DNA from: Chersky-840 sp963794615
Lineage (GTDB): Bacteria; Actinomycetota; Acidimicrobiia; Acidimicrobiales; UBA8190
Assembly: GCA_963794615.1 (NCBI GenBank)
Contig: CAWCEP010000005.1
Location: 186,001-250,000, forward strand
Length of the DNA: 64,000 nt
Reading direction: 5' to 3'
Numbering within the stretch: the first letter of the stretch is position 1; every line of letters begins with the position of its first letter. Below are positions 27,119-36,327 of the stretch, piece after piece. A program made the position numbers and the translations under genes. The notes below the pieces were generated by a model. That model was not told where the DNA came from. It ran no database searches and saw only the letters and a list, made by a program, of their open reading frames with translations.

Positions 27119-29188
27119 CTAACGGTCGGGGACGCCAGGCAATAGCTCGGAGCGCAGTTGTGATAAGACGTACTCCGCACCAACGTTGGTTAGATGTGCT
27201 GCGTCGAACTGGGTGAGTTGAGACAACCGGCCACCGAGGCGTGTGAGGCACCCAGACTGGTCGCAAAGGACCGTCGTTGGCTGAACAAATGGGACGCGGT
27301 TGCGATGGGCGAGCCCGGCAACGACCCGAGCGAAGAAATGCATCAGTGGGCGTCGAAGATCGAAGTTCATCCGATATGGCAACGGACGGCCAGGGTGCAG
27401 GGTGCCGTATTGATAGAGGGCAGTGGGAAGCGCCGTTGTCCAATAGGGCGAACTACCGAGAAGAACTATCCGCTTGACACCATCGCGCCTTAGGGCGTGG
27501 ATCGTCTTCCCGACATCTTCGATTGCAGAAGGTTGATACGCGTACCAGGCGGCCCCGAGGATTACTTCGTAGGGATGTAGACGGCGAATGCGTTGTACGA
27601 CGTCAACATTTGTCTCCTCACAGTGGGGCTCATTCGTTTCGGCGACCCCTAGAGCAGGAATGCAGGCGCTCGCCGTAAATTGAGCGAGACGATAGCCACG
27701 CACTTCCGGATGCGCAGATAGGGCGGGATATAGCTGGGCAGCATGGGAGTCGCCGTAGAGGACGACGAGAGGCTTCGTGCCGCTCTCGACGCAATTCCTG
27801 AAGGCTGAAGGCGACTGATTCTGATTCAGAAAACACGTCCCATCTCGCCACGGATTGCCGATCGGGTTGTAGACGTATGTTGCAAGCGCGCTAATTGGAT
27901 ACGAGATCTCCGTTTGAACCCGAGGGCCTGCGATCTCTTGGGCACCGCTAGCCACAAACAAGTCCGACTGCACTGCTATGATTGATAGCGTCCCTGCCAC
28001 CAGGACGACACCGAGGCCGACGCTTGGCATGCGACGCCGGGAGAACAGTCTGGCATGTCGAATGGGATTTTCAACTAGTCGGTACGAGGCCACTGCGGTT
28101 ATGAGTGCCACCACGACCCACATCAGGTTCTGGGGGACCGTAAGGCTCGTCTTGCCGGCGTTCTGGGCAGCGATCATCAAGATGGGCCAATGCCACAGAT
28201 ACAGCGAGTAAGAGAGCTTGCCAAGCATCTGAAACGGAGCGAGGCGCAACAATGCCTCGACCCCTAAGCGTGGCGCGGCTACCCCTCCGGCGACGATCAG
28301 TGCCGATCCGATCACGGGAATGGTCACCGCCGAGCCTGGGTACGATGTAACCGAGGTGAAGCCCACCGCCGCGCCGATGATGGCTCCAAGACCGAGCCAC
28401 GTTGCACCGGCGGCGACCCAAATCGGTAGTTTCAGAAGCCACGGGGTCCCCACTGCTGCCAACGCCCCGATCGCCAATTCCCATGCCCGAGTAAAGGGCG
28501 AGAAATAGGCGCCCGTCGGATCGCTCGACGTGCTAACGATCGAGAAAGCCAACGACGCGCAGATGATAACCGTGAGACCAAGAGCGAGCCGCGCCCGCAG
28601 CGACACGTGGGTGCGGATGCCTGCGAGTAGTAGGAAAAGAGTGGGGTAGACGATGTAGAACTGCTCTTCGACGGCAAGCGACCAGAAGTTCTGAAGCGGC
28701 GAGGGGGGGAGCTGAGAACTCAGGTAGTTTGTGCCGATGGCATTGAAGTGAAAGTTGGCCAGAAAGACGGTAGCCCAGCGGCCATCGGTGGCGGTTCGGT
28801 CCCCGGCGCCAGCGCCCAGAAAAATGAACGACAGGGACACTGTGGCGATGATTACGAGGGTGGCTGCCGGGATGATCCGTCGGCATCGGCGCCCGTAGAA
28901 GGTGAGGATTGATGTTCGGCCCGACGAGGCCCGTTCACGCAGTAGTACACCGGTGATGACGAAGCCCGAGATCACAAAGAAGACATCGACGCCAATATAG
29001 CCACCGGACACCGTCGATACGCCCGCGTGGAAGAGCACCACCAGGAGAACGGCAACGGCTCGCAAGCCCTCAACATCGGGTCGGAACGAACGATCTCTGG
29101 GGGCCGTCCCCGATTCGTCTCCCGACGCCAGGAACCGCTCACCCTCCTTTGGAATGTCCCTGTAGGACACAGCCCCCGCCACCCCCAT
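27119..29188 (-). CDS. Acyltransferase-3 membrane protein with C-terminal SGNH domain (OafA-like)
   Basis: Likely O-acetylates surface polysaccharide across the membrane. Residues about 30-400 form the ten-helix acyltransferase-3 domain: FRPDVEGLRAVAVLLVVLFH with the conserved Arg and catalytic-type His, GVDVFFVISGF, and FWSLAVEEQFY. A loop leads to an extracytoplasmic SGNH esterase-like domain with block I VVLYGDSHA and a late DAAHLT. The ATG at 29188 (MGVAGAVSY) is preferred over the upstream in-frame start at 29395, which adds 69 residues unlike the family. The membrane half is nearly the same as in the 38.9-41.1 kb paralogue; the SGNH halves differ strongly. Confidence 0.88.
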   Translation of the reverse strand: MGVAGAVSYRDIPKEGERFLASGDESGTAPRDRSFRPDVEGLRAVAVLLVVLFHAGVSTVSGGYIGVDVFFVISGFVITGVLLRERASSGRTSILTFYGRRCRRIIPAATLVIIATVSLSFIFLGAGAGDRTATDGRWATVFLANFHFNAIGTNYLSSQLPPSPLQNFWSLAVEEQFYIVYPTLFLLLAGIRTHVSLRARLALGLTVIICASLAFSIVSTSSDPTGAYFSPFTRAWELAIGALAAVGTPWLLKLPIWVAAGATWLGLGAIIGAAVGFTSVTSYPGSAVTIPVIGSALIVAGGVAAPRLGVEALLRLAPFQMLGKLSYSLYLWHWPILMIAAQNAGKTSLTVPQNLMWVVVALITAVASYRLVENPIRHARLFSRRRMPSVGLGVVLVAGTLSIIAVQSDLFVASGAQEIAGPRVQTEISYPISALATYVYNPIGNPWRDGTCFLNQNQSPSAFRNCVESGTKPLVVLYGDSHAAQLYPALSAHPEVRGYRLAQFTASACIPALGVAETNEPHCEETNVDVVQRIRRLHPYEVILGAAWYAYQPSAIEDVGKTIHALRRDGVKRIVLLGSSPYWTTALPTALYQYGTLHPGRPLPYRMNFDLRRPLMHFFARVVAGLAHRNRVPFVQPTTVLCDQSGCLTRLGGRLSQLTQFDAAHLTNVGAEYVLSQLRSELLPGVPDR

Positions 29189-29368
29189 CACATATGACTC
29201 GCAATGATACTTTGAGAATCGTGCGAGCCATGTGGAAGGAAGGGTGAGAACGCTCGGCGCTCTAGGAACGAGGGGACCCACCGCGCCATGGCGACTTCGC
29301 GATTCTGGAGAGGATGGCCTTGGCGTCCGCATGTACTGGCGGAGAGTAGCGACACTCGTACGCTTAGG

Positions 29369-30433
29369 TGTTCTTCCTCGGGACGTTGGTAACACGTGAG
29401 ATCGGGGGACCCCCTATGGCGGTGTGCACCCGGTGATGGTTGTAGATGTGAAGCCAGTGGGCAAGGCCGTGGTCCTGTCGCATTCGCGCCAGTAAGGACG
29501 GATGCAGGCCCACTCCTCGAGCAGGGTGCGGTTGAACCTCTCTACCTTTCCATTGGTCTGGGGCCGGAAGGGCCGGCAGTAGCGGTGCAGGATCCTCCGT
29601 TCGGCCAGGGCAGCGTTGAAGAGCAGACCTCGGTAGGCGAAGGCGTTGTCGGTCATGCCTTCGACGATCACCCCGTGCGCTTGGAACCAAGCCTCGGCAC
29701 GGCGCCAGAAGGCAGCACAGGTGGCACCAGTTTCGTTCTGGAGGACCTCGGAGTAGGCCAAGCGGCTGTGGTCGTCGACGGCCGAATGGACAGAGGCGTA
29801 GCCGATGCGCTTGCCCCGCTTGAGCTGCCGGGTCTTCTCTGCACTCGTCGCCGCCCGGCCGAGCATCTTGTGGCCCCCGCCGGCGGGGATCCTTCCCAGT
29901 TTCTTCACGTCCACGTGGACGAGCTCGCCCGGCCGGGATCGTTCGTAGCGGCGGATCTCGCGCCCCGACGCCCGGTCTAGGTGATCGAGGCGGGCCAGAT
30001 CGTGGCGTTCGAGGACCCGGTAGATGGTGGAGGGGGGAACCCCGAGCCGGAACGAGATCCGGTGCGGACCCGCCTTGTGGAGGCGGCGCTGGCGGACGAT
30101 GCGCTCCTCGAGCCGCGCACTTGTCCGGTTCGGCGAACTCAGCGGTCGGCTCGAGCGATCGACCAGGCCACCGGGGCCGATTCCACATAGCGGCGCCACC
30201 ACTTGTAGGCGCATTGGCGGGAGATGCCCATTCCGGCAGCAACATGGGCGACGGGGCTGCCCGCCGCGATGCGCTGGCAGAGCAGGAGTCGACCGGTCGG
30301 GGTGAGAGGAGCGTTACGGTGGGACACGAGGACCTCCGGGTTGGCGTGCTGGCTTCGACACCTGCACACCTACTTCCGGAGGTCTTCGTTTTGGTGGATC
30401 CCATGGGCGTCAACAACGTCCGTGGGAGGAACA
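29369..30433 (-). mobile_element. IS481-family insertion sequence
   Basis: The ends are imperfect inverted repeats. Inward from 29369 reads TGTTCTTCCTCGGGACGTTG; the complement inward from 30433 reads TGTTCCTCCCACGGACGTTG. The enclosed 1065 bases carry a transposase split over three frames. I could not see a clear target duplication. It lies about 180 bases upstream of the acyltransferase start and about 235 bases from the second tRNA-derived repeat. Confidence 0.75.
29370..30369 (-). pseudogene. IS481-type transposase (broken by frameshifts)
   Basis: The parts of one DDE transposase are spread over three minus-strand frames. The N-terminal helix-turn-helix (LTPTGRLLLCQRI, QCAYKWWRRY) is in one. 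The rve core is in another: HVDVKKLGRIP with the first Asp, GMTDNAFAY with the second Asp, and QTNGKVERFNRTL with the Glu. The C-terminal HIYNHHRVHTAIGGPP is in a third. All catalytic residues are still present, so the element decayed recently or the indels are sequencing errors. Confidence 0.8.
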
Positions 30434-30871
30434 TCTAGAGGGCTAGGCATGCGTGTGTCGGCGCGATGATTCGTCGCACACGCCTGCCTCACGAGGTCGC
30501 CCATTCGAAATCGGCACACCGAGTGTAGAATCCACGACTGGGCGCGCCACGGGCGCGAGAGGCCACGTAATACAGGGTCAATCAGGGTCAACCACGGTCA
30601 GTCAGAATCGTCGTCTGGACTGGTGGAATCGGTGACTTGGCTGGTCGGGGAGGGTGAGTCGTTAGAGTTTCGCAACGTAGAAGTCGGCGGTTCGAGTCCG
30701 CTCACCTCCACTGACCCCTGTTGGCAGATTTCACGCGTCGTGCCTGTTCAGGGGTGAGATCGACGTTCCGTTCGTTCGCTGCCGACTGGCCGGACTCGAA
30801 CCCGTTCGAGCCGCTGCCGACGGCCGTTACCCAGCATGTTCGTGCGGTCGCTCGACGCCGATCCTGGGCCC
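30434..30871. other. Island junction, no gene
   Basis: About 440 bases between the IS and the esterase stop. It contains no convincing gene. Bases about 30540-30660 resemble 41220-41350 (shared CGCCACGGGCGCGA and GGTCAAT blocks). The tRNA-derived repeat follows at 30669. Confidence 0.5.
30669..30801 (+). repeat. tRNA-Ala 3'-end repeat, copy 2
   Basis: Bases 30669-30710 repeat the last 42 bases of the tRNA-Ala gene exactly, from the anticodon loop to the discriminator. The 5' half of the tRNA is missing, so it cannot fold. The next 91 bases match 34558-34648 with roughly 85 percent identity and end in GGACTCGAAC, the inverted T-arm core. This is what integration of a mobile unit at the tRNA 3' end leaves behind. 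Confidence 0.88.
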
Positions 30872-31747
30872 CTACACGTACCTGCTGAAGAAGTTCGCCA
30901 CGTCTTGCGCAATCTGTCGGAGGCTGGGATCAAGTGGTCTAGAGCCAACTTGCACGAACATGTGCCCCATGTTCTGGACCAGGACGAGTTGGGTTTGGTC
31001 TCCAGCGGCTCGAAGATCCTGATTAAACTGGATTGCCTGCGATTCAAGCGTCTTTGTGTCGTCGACACCCTGAACAATCAGAATGGGCGGCGCGTTTGCC
31101 ACAACAAAATGGGTGGGGCTTGCTAGAACCACGTCCATCCTGTTGTTGCCAAAGACCTGCTGAATGTCGGAGGAAGTAAACCCAGATGCCGCTTCAGTGA
31201 GGTTCGCGGGGCCAAACATATCTGCCACAGCGAGTACGCTGCTCGACTCGGTTGGATACGGTCCAACGTCGAATACCGAGTGCCCTCCTGTGAGACCGGC
31301 GAGAGCGGCTAGCTCTCCTCCAACACTGGTGCCAAAGGCAAATATCTCGTTTCCGTTGATTCCATACATTGGCGCGTAATCACGCAGGTACCGAATCGCG
31401 CACTTGACGTCCTCGATCTGCGTCGGGAACTTAAACTGGGGGGCCAGTCGATAATTCACGCTGGCAACGGCATAACCGGCAGAAGCCAGAGCTTCAAGGA
31501 AGACCGGGTTGAGGTCCGACTTGTCACCTGAGTCCATCCCTCCGCCGTGGATGTAGATGGCAAGCGGAAGAGGGCGTTTGGTCGCGGCGCTAGGGATGTA
31601 GAGATCGAATGCCTGTGAGTTGCAATAATTCAGGTTCCGGTGGGCAGTACCAAGCGTAAAGGGAACGTTGGGTGGCGGCGTGGTGCACCCACTGACGAGT
31701 CCTGCCAGGACCAGCCCGGCAGCAGGAAGAAGGAGTCGTCTGATCAC
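30872..31747 (-). CDS. Lipoprotein alpha/beta-hydrolase (BD-FAE/HSL-like esterase)
   Basis: Secreted, lipid-anchored carboxylesterase. The GTG at 31747 gives a signal peptide (RRLLLPAAGLVLAGLVSGC) ending in a lipobox with Cys near residue 20; the longer frame from 31975 would bury this signal. The mature part has the oxyanion loop IYIHGGGMDSG, the nucleophile elbow GTSVGG, then ILIVQGVDD and NMGHMF for the acid and histidine. Family members hydrolyse acyl esters on sugars or peptides, so it could remove acyl groups from glycans. It starts module ii of the island. Confidence 0.87.
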   Translation of the reverse strand: MIRRLLLPAAGLVLAGLVSGCTTPPPNVPFTLGTAHRNLNYCNSQAFDLYIPSAATKRPLPLAIYIHGGGMDSGDKSDLNPVFLEALASAGYAVASVNYRLAPQFKFPTQIEDVKCAIRYLRDYAPMYGINGNEIFAFGTSVGGELAALAGLTGGHSVFDVGPYPTESSSVLAVADMFGPANLTEAASGFTSSDIQQVFGNNRMDVVLASPTHFVVANAPPILIVQGVDDTKTLESQAIQFNQDLRAAGDQTQLVLVQNMGHMFVQVGSRPLDPSLRQIAQDVANFFSRYV

Positions 31748-32367
31748 CCTGGAACTATTCTCCGCTGATAACCGGCAGCTGCGAGCGGACACAGTCCCTT
31801 GCTGCCGATCCGGGGAAACGCTGTGGCTGCGCCTACAGGTGGTCGCTTCGACTGCCCGAATCGGAGCATGATTAGCCTCCTGCGCCGTCGCGAGACTCTG
31901 GGTGTGGCCATCTGATCCGGTCCTTACGGGTCTGAAGGGAAGCCCGGGACGTCCTTTGCCCGTGAGGCCGTGCATGCGGCAGCCCAGGTGTTGCGATTGG
32001 CAGGACGGCCCGGACTCGATGATCGTTAGGACTTCGCACAGGCGGGTGTCGACGCTCTTCTATCCGGCTTGCGCGGTCCATCAGGAGAAATGTTTATTGG
32101 TACGCGGTCGCAGAGGTAGGGCCGATGGTCCCCTGTACCGGGCGCCTATGAACAGATCGGCGGCGCCCAGCACCGGGCAGCGGGGAGCGGCCACCCCGAA
32201 TAGCGGCTCTGCAGCCAGACCAGCGTTCCGCTCGCCGACCCCATTTGCGACGTACACGGGTCTTGCGCTTGTGTCTGCTGCAATTGTGCAGCGTCTCGCA
32301 TTGAAGGCCGGCAGTTAGGGTCGAATGTCCCTGGTGCCGTGCTAACCCGTCGTGGTCTTCTGGACCG
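31748..32367. other. Gap without a convincing gene
   Basis: About 620 bases between divergent genes. Several overlapping open frames exist on both strands, but none has a recognisable motif or ribosome site. It presumably holds the promoters of the esterase and of the PPOX gene; none could be picked out with confidence. Confidence 0.4.
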
Positions 32368-32832
32368 GTGCCTCTTGATCGAGCTGGACTTGAAGTCCTC
32401 GACCCCGAACAGTGCCTCAGCCTGCTCCGGCGGGTGCAGGTCGGACGGATTGCGGTCATTGTGGAGGCTCGGCCGACCATCTTTCCTGTCAACTTCGTAA
32501 CTCTGGACGCGTCGGTAGCCTTCCGCACCGGAGAGGGCACCAAACTCGATGCTGCCACCCGGAATGCCGTCGTGGCCTTCGAGGCGGACGCGATTCACTC
32601 CCACGAGCACTATGGCTGGAGCGTGGTTATCGTCGGGGAAGCCGAGGAGGTCAGCGACCCAACAGCAATCGACCAGACGACCCAGATGGGACTGCGGCCC
32701 TGGGCACCGGGGTCTCGGTCTCACGTCGTGACGATCAAGCCCCAGACGATCACGGGCAGGCGGATCGTCGGAGGTAGTGACATGTCGCTTCGGGTCGGGG
32801 AGCGACGGGGCCCACATCCCGGTAGCAGGTGA
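32368..32832 (+). CDS. Pyridoxamine 5'-phosphate oxidase family (PPOX) flavin/F420-binding protein
   Basis: A 154-residue split-barrel protein of the NimA-like type. The N-terminus LDRAGLEVLDPEQCLSLL is the usual lead helix, followed by GRIAVIVEARPTIFPVNF, VAFRTGEGTKLDAA and VVAFEADAIHSHEHYGWSV. These are the cofactor-binding strands of PPOX proteins. Such proteins use FMN or F420 in oxidative-stress or detoxification reactions; the cofactor here is not determined. The start is the GTG at 32368. Confidence 0.87.
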   Translation: MPLDRAGLEVLDPEQCLSLLRRVQVGRIAVIVEARPTIFPVNFVTLDASVAFRTGEGTKLDAATRNAVVAFEADAIHSHEHYGWSVVIVGEAEEVSDPTAIDQTTQMGLRPWAPGSRSHVVTIKPQTITGRRIVGGSDMSLRVGERRGPHPGSR

Positions 32833-32979
32833 TATGCGTCGCCTCGGGACACCATGCCCCGGCTCTTCGGGCATCCTCTAGCCGTCGCCTGGCGGCCCCT
32901 TGAGCAAGGAGGGACGTTAGGCCCTGGGCATCCCCCGATCGGCTGGCACAAGCTGGATGTAGACGCACGGAGGTGAGCC

Positions 32980-33375
32980 ATGGTTATCCAGAAGGATGAG
33001 ATTGAGCGGCCAGACTCGTCTGCCGGTACAGCCCCGGTTAATTCAACGACCACGGATGAGGTCGCCCGTCGACAGGCAATCAAGCAGATCGAACGCCGGC
33101 GACACTTCCATGTTGAGTTCGTTGTATCGGCCATCGGCATGGGAATATTGGTCTTGATCTGGGCTTTTTCCGAGTACCACAACGCAGGCGGCTGGCCAAC
33201 CGGCGGATTCAGTCAGAGTTCGGGCATCCACGACGTGTGGAACTACTGGATCATTTACCCGATCGGCGCTTGGTTGCTGATTATGGCCGGGCGGATCTGG
33301 TCGGTCTATGGACGGAAGCCGATTTCGGAGACTGCCATCAAGCGAGAGATGGAACGTCAGGCAGGCAACGGCTGA
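32980..33375 (+). CDS. 2TM-domain membrane protein
   Basis: A 131-residue protein with a charged N-terminal region, RRHFHVEFVVSAIGMGILVLIW as the first helix and WNYWIIYPIGAWLLIMAG as the second, joined by an aromatic loop. This matches the 2TM domain family, often found attached to regulators or alone; the role is unknown. A strong GGAGGTGAG ribosome site precedes the ATG at 32980. It follows the PPOX gene by about 150 bases on the same strand. Confidence 0.8.
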   Translation: MVIQKDEIERPDSSAGTAPVNSTTTDEVARRQAIKQIERRRHFHVEFVVSAIGMGILVLIWAFSEYHNAGGWPTGGFSQSSGIHDVWNYWIIYPIGAWLLIMAGRIWSVYGRKPISETAIKREMERQAGNG

Positions 33376-33533
33376 CGGTTTCTCCTCTGGCCGTTCGGCG
33401 TGGGACGACACAGGATCGAGAGTGAAGGGGATGACCAAAGGCCATCGGCTGCGTTGTTGGGGGTCAACGCCCGGGATGCACCGAGGCGAGGTCCAGAGAG
33501 GCACGACCAGACCACGATGAGTTCGATCCAGTT

Positions 33534-33938
33534 GTGATTCCGATGGTGTCAGGCAGTCCTTCGGACCTAGTGGGTCACCCCGCCCGTCCACTCAGTCGCC
33601 AGGCCCGGACACTGCGAGTCCTCCACACGTCCATCGGTCTTGCCGAGTTGGGTTGCCTTGGCTACCTGTGGTTCTGTGCTCTATCCCGTCGTCGAAACCG
33701 GTGGCTGAACGTTGCGGCTGGTGTGCTGGCAGTAGAAGGCGTCGCCCTCCTGGTCGCCAAAGGGTGCCCATTGGGTGTCTTCCAGCGTCGAGCGGGGGAC
33801 GACGTACCGATGTTTGGTTTGTGGTTCGGGCCTCGCTTGGCACCGTTCGCCATTCCCTCATTCACAGTGATTGTCCTCGTGGGCCTGCTGGTGGTGCTCA
33901 CCAGGCCCCCGAAGGCCAGTCCTGAATCCCGCACATGA
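33534..33938 (+). CDS. Small membrane protein of unknown function
   Basis: A 134-residue protein with three to four hydrophobic segments (about residues 30-50, 58-75, 105-125). The loop AKGCPLGVFQRRAGDDVPMFGLWFG contains a Cys and looks conserved in type, but I know no named function. ATG at 33543 is an alternative start. It is the last plus-strand gene of module ii. Confidence 0.65.
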   Translation: MIPMVSGSPSDLVGHPARPLSRQARTLRVLHTSIGLAELGCLGYLWFCALSRRRNRWLNVAAGVLAVEGVALLVAKGCPLGVFQRRAGDDVPMFGLWFGPRLAPFAIPSFTVIVLVGLLVVLTRPPKASPESRT

Positions 33939-34090
33939 GTGCCGCTACCGACTGGGGGACATGTCACTGGCGGCTGGGGGCACGACACTCAAGGGATCCC
34001 GTACGTGGGGTGTATCCATCTGGCCCGGGCGGAAAGTGGCGAAACCAGCGAACCCCGTCCACCGTGCCAGCAGATCTCCCTTCAGGCCAC

Positions 34091-34558
34091 CTACCCGAAT
34101 GGACGCCCATGTGTGTCCCGCCTTGGAATACCGGCTCTGATCAGAGCCAACCTCACACTGTTCGGATCTCGCGCCAGCTGCTCCCCGACCTTGGCCAAGG
34201 ATAAGCCGGAGCGGTAAAGCCGAATTGTCGACTCGATCTCTCTGCGATCGAGTGGCCGGTTGCGAATCCGTGCGCCCGCCGCTTTTAGAATGGCGGAGAC
34301 AGTTGTCCGGTGGATACCCCAGCACTCGCCGAGTTCCTTGGCGGTCGAACCGGTTTGATAGCCGACGACGAGCTCCTTGATTTCGTGAGGCATCAGGTGG
34401 CGCCTTGGCGAATACGGGATTCGATTGACACGCATATTCTTGGTCTTCGCCGCGGTTGTCTCTCGCCCTTTGACCTGGGAAAATGAACTTGCGTCCCAGA
34501 CTTCAAGGAGGCGCCTGAGGCGCCGCGGAGGGTTCGAACATATTCCGTTTACCTCCAC
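34091..34558 (-). CDS. Tandem helix-turn-helix protein (resolvase-type HTH), copy A
   Basis: About 155 residues with two DNA-binding units like the C-terminal helix-turn-helix of serine recombinases. The first is ELVVGYQTGSTAKELGECWG with IHRTTVSAILK; the second is IRLYRSGLSLAKVGEQLA with DPNSVRLALIRAGI. No catalytic recombinase domain is present. The frame begins GTG-GAG-GTA within the tRNA-derived repeat, so the complement of the tRNA acceptor end supplies its first codons; an in-frame start at 34588 adds ten residues. A close paralogue lies at 38254-38721 in the same place relative to its repeat. It may bind the repeats. Confidence 0.78.
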   Translation of the reverse strand: MEVNGICSNPPRRLRRLLEVWDASSFSQVKGRETTAAKTKNMRVNRIPYSPRRHLMPHEIKELVVGYQTGSTAKELGECWGIHRTTVSAILKAAGARIRNRPLDRREIESTIRLYRSGLSLAKVGEQLARDPNSVRLALIRAGIPRRDTHGRPFG

Positions 34559-34648
34559 TGGCCCCTGTTGGCAGATTTCTCGCATCATGCCTGCTCAGGG
34601 GTGAGATCGACTTTCCGATCGCTCACTGCCCACTAAACGGACTCGAAC
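34533..34648 (+). repeat. tRNA-Ala 3'-end repeat, copy 3 (divergent T-arm)
   Basis: TTACCTCCA (34549-34557) matches the acceptor 3' end, but the T-arm is altered to GGGTTCGAACATATTCC. The 91 bases after the discriminator match those after copy 2 base for base in length and end in GGACTCGAAC at 34639-34648. The left part, GGTTCGAACATATTCCG and onward to TTACCTCCA, is identical to the copy at 38.7 kb and lies inside the HTH gene. Confidence 0.82.
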
Positions 34649-34856
34649 TCCTTCAGGCCGGTGCCGTCCACCCGGTACCCGGCTTTTGCGCGTGGTCAGA
34701 TTGCGTCCCTTAGCGCTCCGATCAGGGTGATCCCGCCTGGTACGGCGGCCAATAGAAGAACCAGCCAGCCAAGGCACCCAGATCCGGCATGGATTTCGAG
34801 GGCACATGTGACGTAGGTCTCTGGTGACGCCCCGTCCAGGAACCCACACTTGCCAT

Positions 34857-35595
34857 ATGACATTCGGACGCAAGACCGCTTGTGTGGCGAGCATGGCAGC
34901 AGTCGTCTATGGAGTCTGGGTCCGCCCTCGGCTCTGGCGCTGGGGCGCAACCGATGAGGAAGTCGCTGGGCCATATCCAGGCGCCGACCTGGTCCCCGAG
35001 GGCGAGAGGGGGGCGACGATGGCCGTCACGATTGAAGCGCCACCGGATCAGGTGTGGCCGTGGCTTGTCCAGATGGGCGGTGATCGCGGCGGTTGGTACT
35101 CCTGGGACCGACTCGACAACGGGGGCCGCCCAAGTGCCCAGGAGGTCCATCCCGAGTGGCAAGACCTGGCCCTCGGTGACTACGTGAAGTATTGGAAGAC
35201 GGAGTGGTCCGGTGGACGCTTGGGAGGTCGCAGCCCTTGAACCGAATAGCTTCTTGGGACTGCGTGGGTTGAACGACCTGCGAGGCCGCAACCTCGATCC
35301 GAAGCGGCCTCGGCCACCGGCTTACATCGAAGGACTCTGGGGCTTCCTGCTGAACGAACTGCCTGGCGGGCGCACACGTCTGGTCATCGGCGGCTACCAG
35401 GCCATCCGCCCACGATGGCTCGGACGTTTCGTCTTCTACTGGCTCTACGTTCCCGTTACCTGGATCATGCAGGCACGCATGTTGGCAGTGCTCAAGCGGA
35501 ATATCGAACGAGCAGTCAATGCACGACCACACACGGTCGCCGTTGCCGCAGAATCCAACGCAGTCGTATCTAAGAAGTTATCGGCAACTGCGTAA
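34857..35595 (+). CDS. SRPBCC-family (polyketide cyclase-like) protein, frameshifted
   Basis: Ligand-binding START/Bet v 1 type protein with an N-terminal hydrophobic segment. The first part (to about 35205) reads RWGATDEEVAGPYPG, IEAPPDQVWPWLVQMGGDRGGWY and DRLDNGGRPSAQ. The rest, VDAWEVAALEPNS through the membrane-like FVFYWLYVPVTWIMQ, is one frame on. The switch is near 35195-35215 and needs loss of one base. Together they form one protein of about 245 residues, similar to the C-terminal half of the fusion protein at 36328-37650. Function unknown. A start at 34824 is also open. Confidence 0.72.
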
Positions 35596-35625
35596 TCAGT
35601 CGCCAGCTGTTGGAGGGGAGATGCG

Positions 35626-36147
35626 ATGAAGATCCTCGTAACCTTTGCGTCGAAGCATGGCTCAACGTACGAAATCGCGGAAGCGATCGGGTCCGAGCTC
35701 GCGAACCATGGGCTGGAGGTTTCCGTCGTCCCGGTGCAAGATGTCAGGGCGATCGACGAGTACGACGCCGTCGTCTTGGGCAGTGCTATCCACATGGGTC
35801 AGTGGATGAAGCCCGCGAAGGAGTTTGTGGCACGCGAGACCGCGACCCTCGCCTCGATACCGGTGTGGTTGTTCTCGAGCGGCCCGGTGACAGACCGATC
35901 AAAGCCAGATGATCCGGCTGATCGACGTCAGGGCGACCAGATCGAGAAGGCGCTCGCGGCCCGTGAACACCGCGTCTTCCGGGGCAAGCTCGACATACCT
36001 GGACTGAGCGTCGCCGAGCGCGCGATCGTGCGGATCGCGAAGGCCCCTTCTGAAGATCAGCGAGATTGGGAGGCGATCCGGACATGGGCAGCTGGCATCG
36101 GTGCGGCCGTGCTCGAATCGCAGCCGTTGCATCCTGCCGCAGACTGA
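35626..36147 (+). CDS. Flavodoxin-domain protein (HemG-like)
   Basis: A 173-residue FMN-binding protein. The phosphate loop is TFASKHGSTYEIAEAI at residues 6-21, YDAVVLGSAIHMGQW is the second flavin loop, and VWLFSSGPV the third strand. This resembles menaquinone-dependent protoporphyrinogen dehydrogenase HemG and related flavodoxins. A strong GGAGGGGAG ribosome site precedes the ATG at 35626, which lies 30 bases after the SRPBCC gene. Likely a redox carrier or quinone-linked dehydrogenase; haem synthesis is possible but not shown. Confidence 0.85.
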   Translation: MKILVTFASKHGSTYEIAEAIGSELANHGLEVSVVPVQDVRAIDEYDAVVLGSAIHMGQWMKPAKEFVARETATLASIPVWLFSSGPVTDRSKPDDPADRRQGDQIEKALAAREHRVFRGKLDIPGLSVAERAIVRIAKAPSEDQRDWEAIRTWAAGIGAAVLESQPLHPAAD

Positions 36148-36327
36148 CTATCCGCTTGGTGTCCGACTCGCCGAACGCTCTGACAGGCGACTGGGGGATC
36201 CGGTAACACCCCTGTAGCCATCTGTGGCACCAATACTGCCTTGGGATCGGCTAACCGAGCCGGACGGGCAAAGGCGGTGGGACGAAAGACCCTGGTCCTA
36301 AAGCCCAGGCCGGGGCACGTTGGGGGC

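Noticed and set aside
29364..30434. A single 356-codon gene across the IS
   Set aside because: Most of this frame is Pro/Arg-rich and not a protein family; only its last part belongs to the frameshifted transposase.
30669..30710. Possible second tRNA-Ala
   Set aside because: Only the 3' half is present; the acceptor 5' strand, D-arm and 5' anticodon stem are missing.
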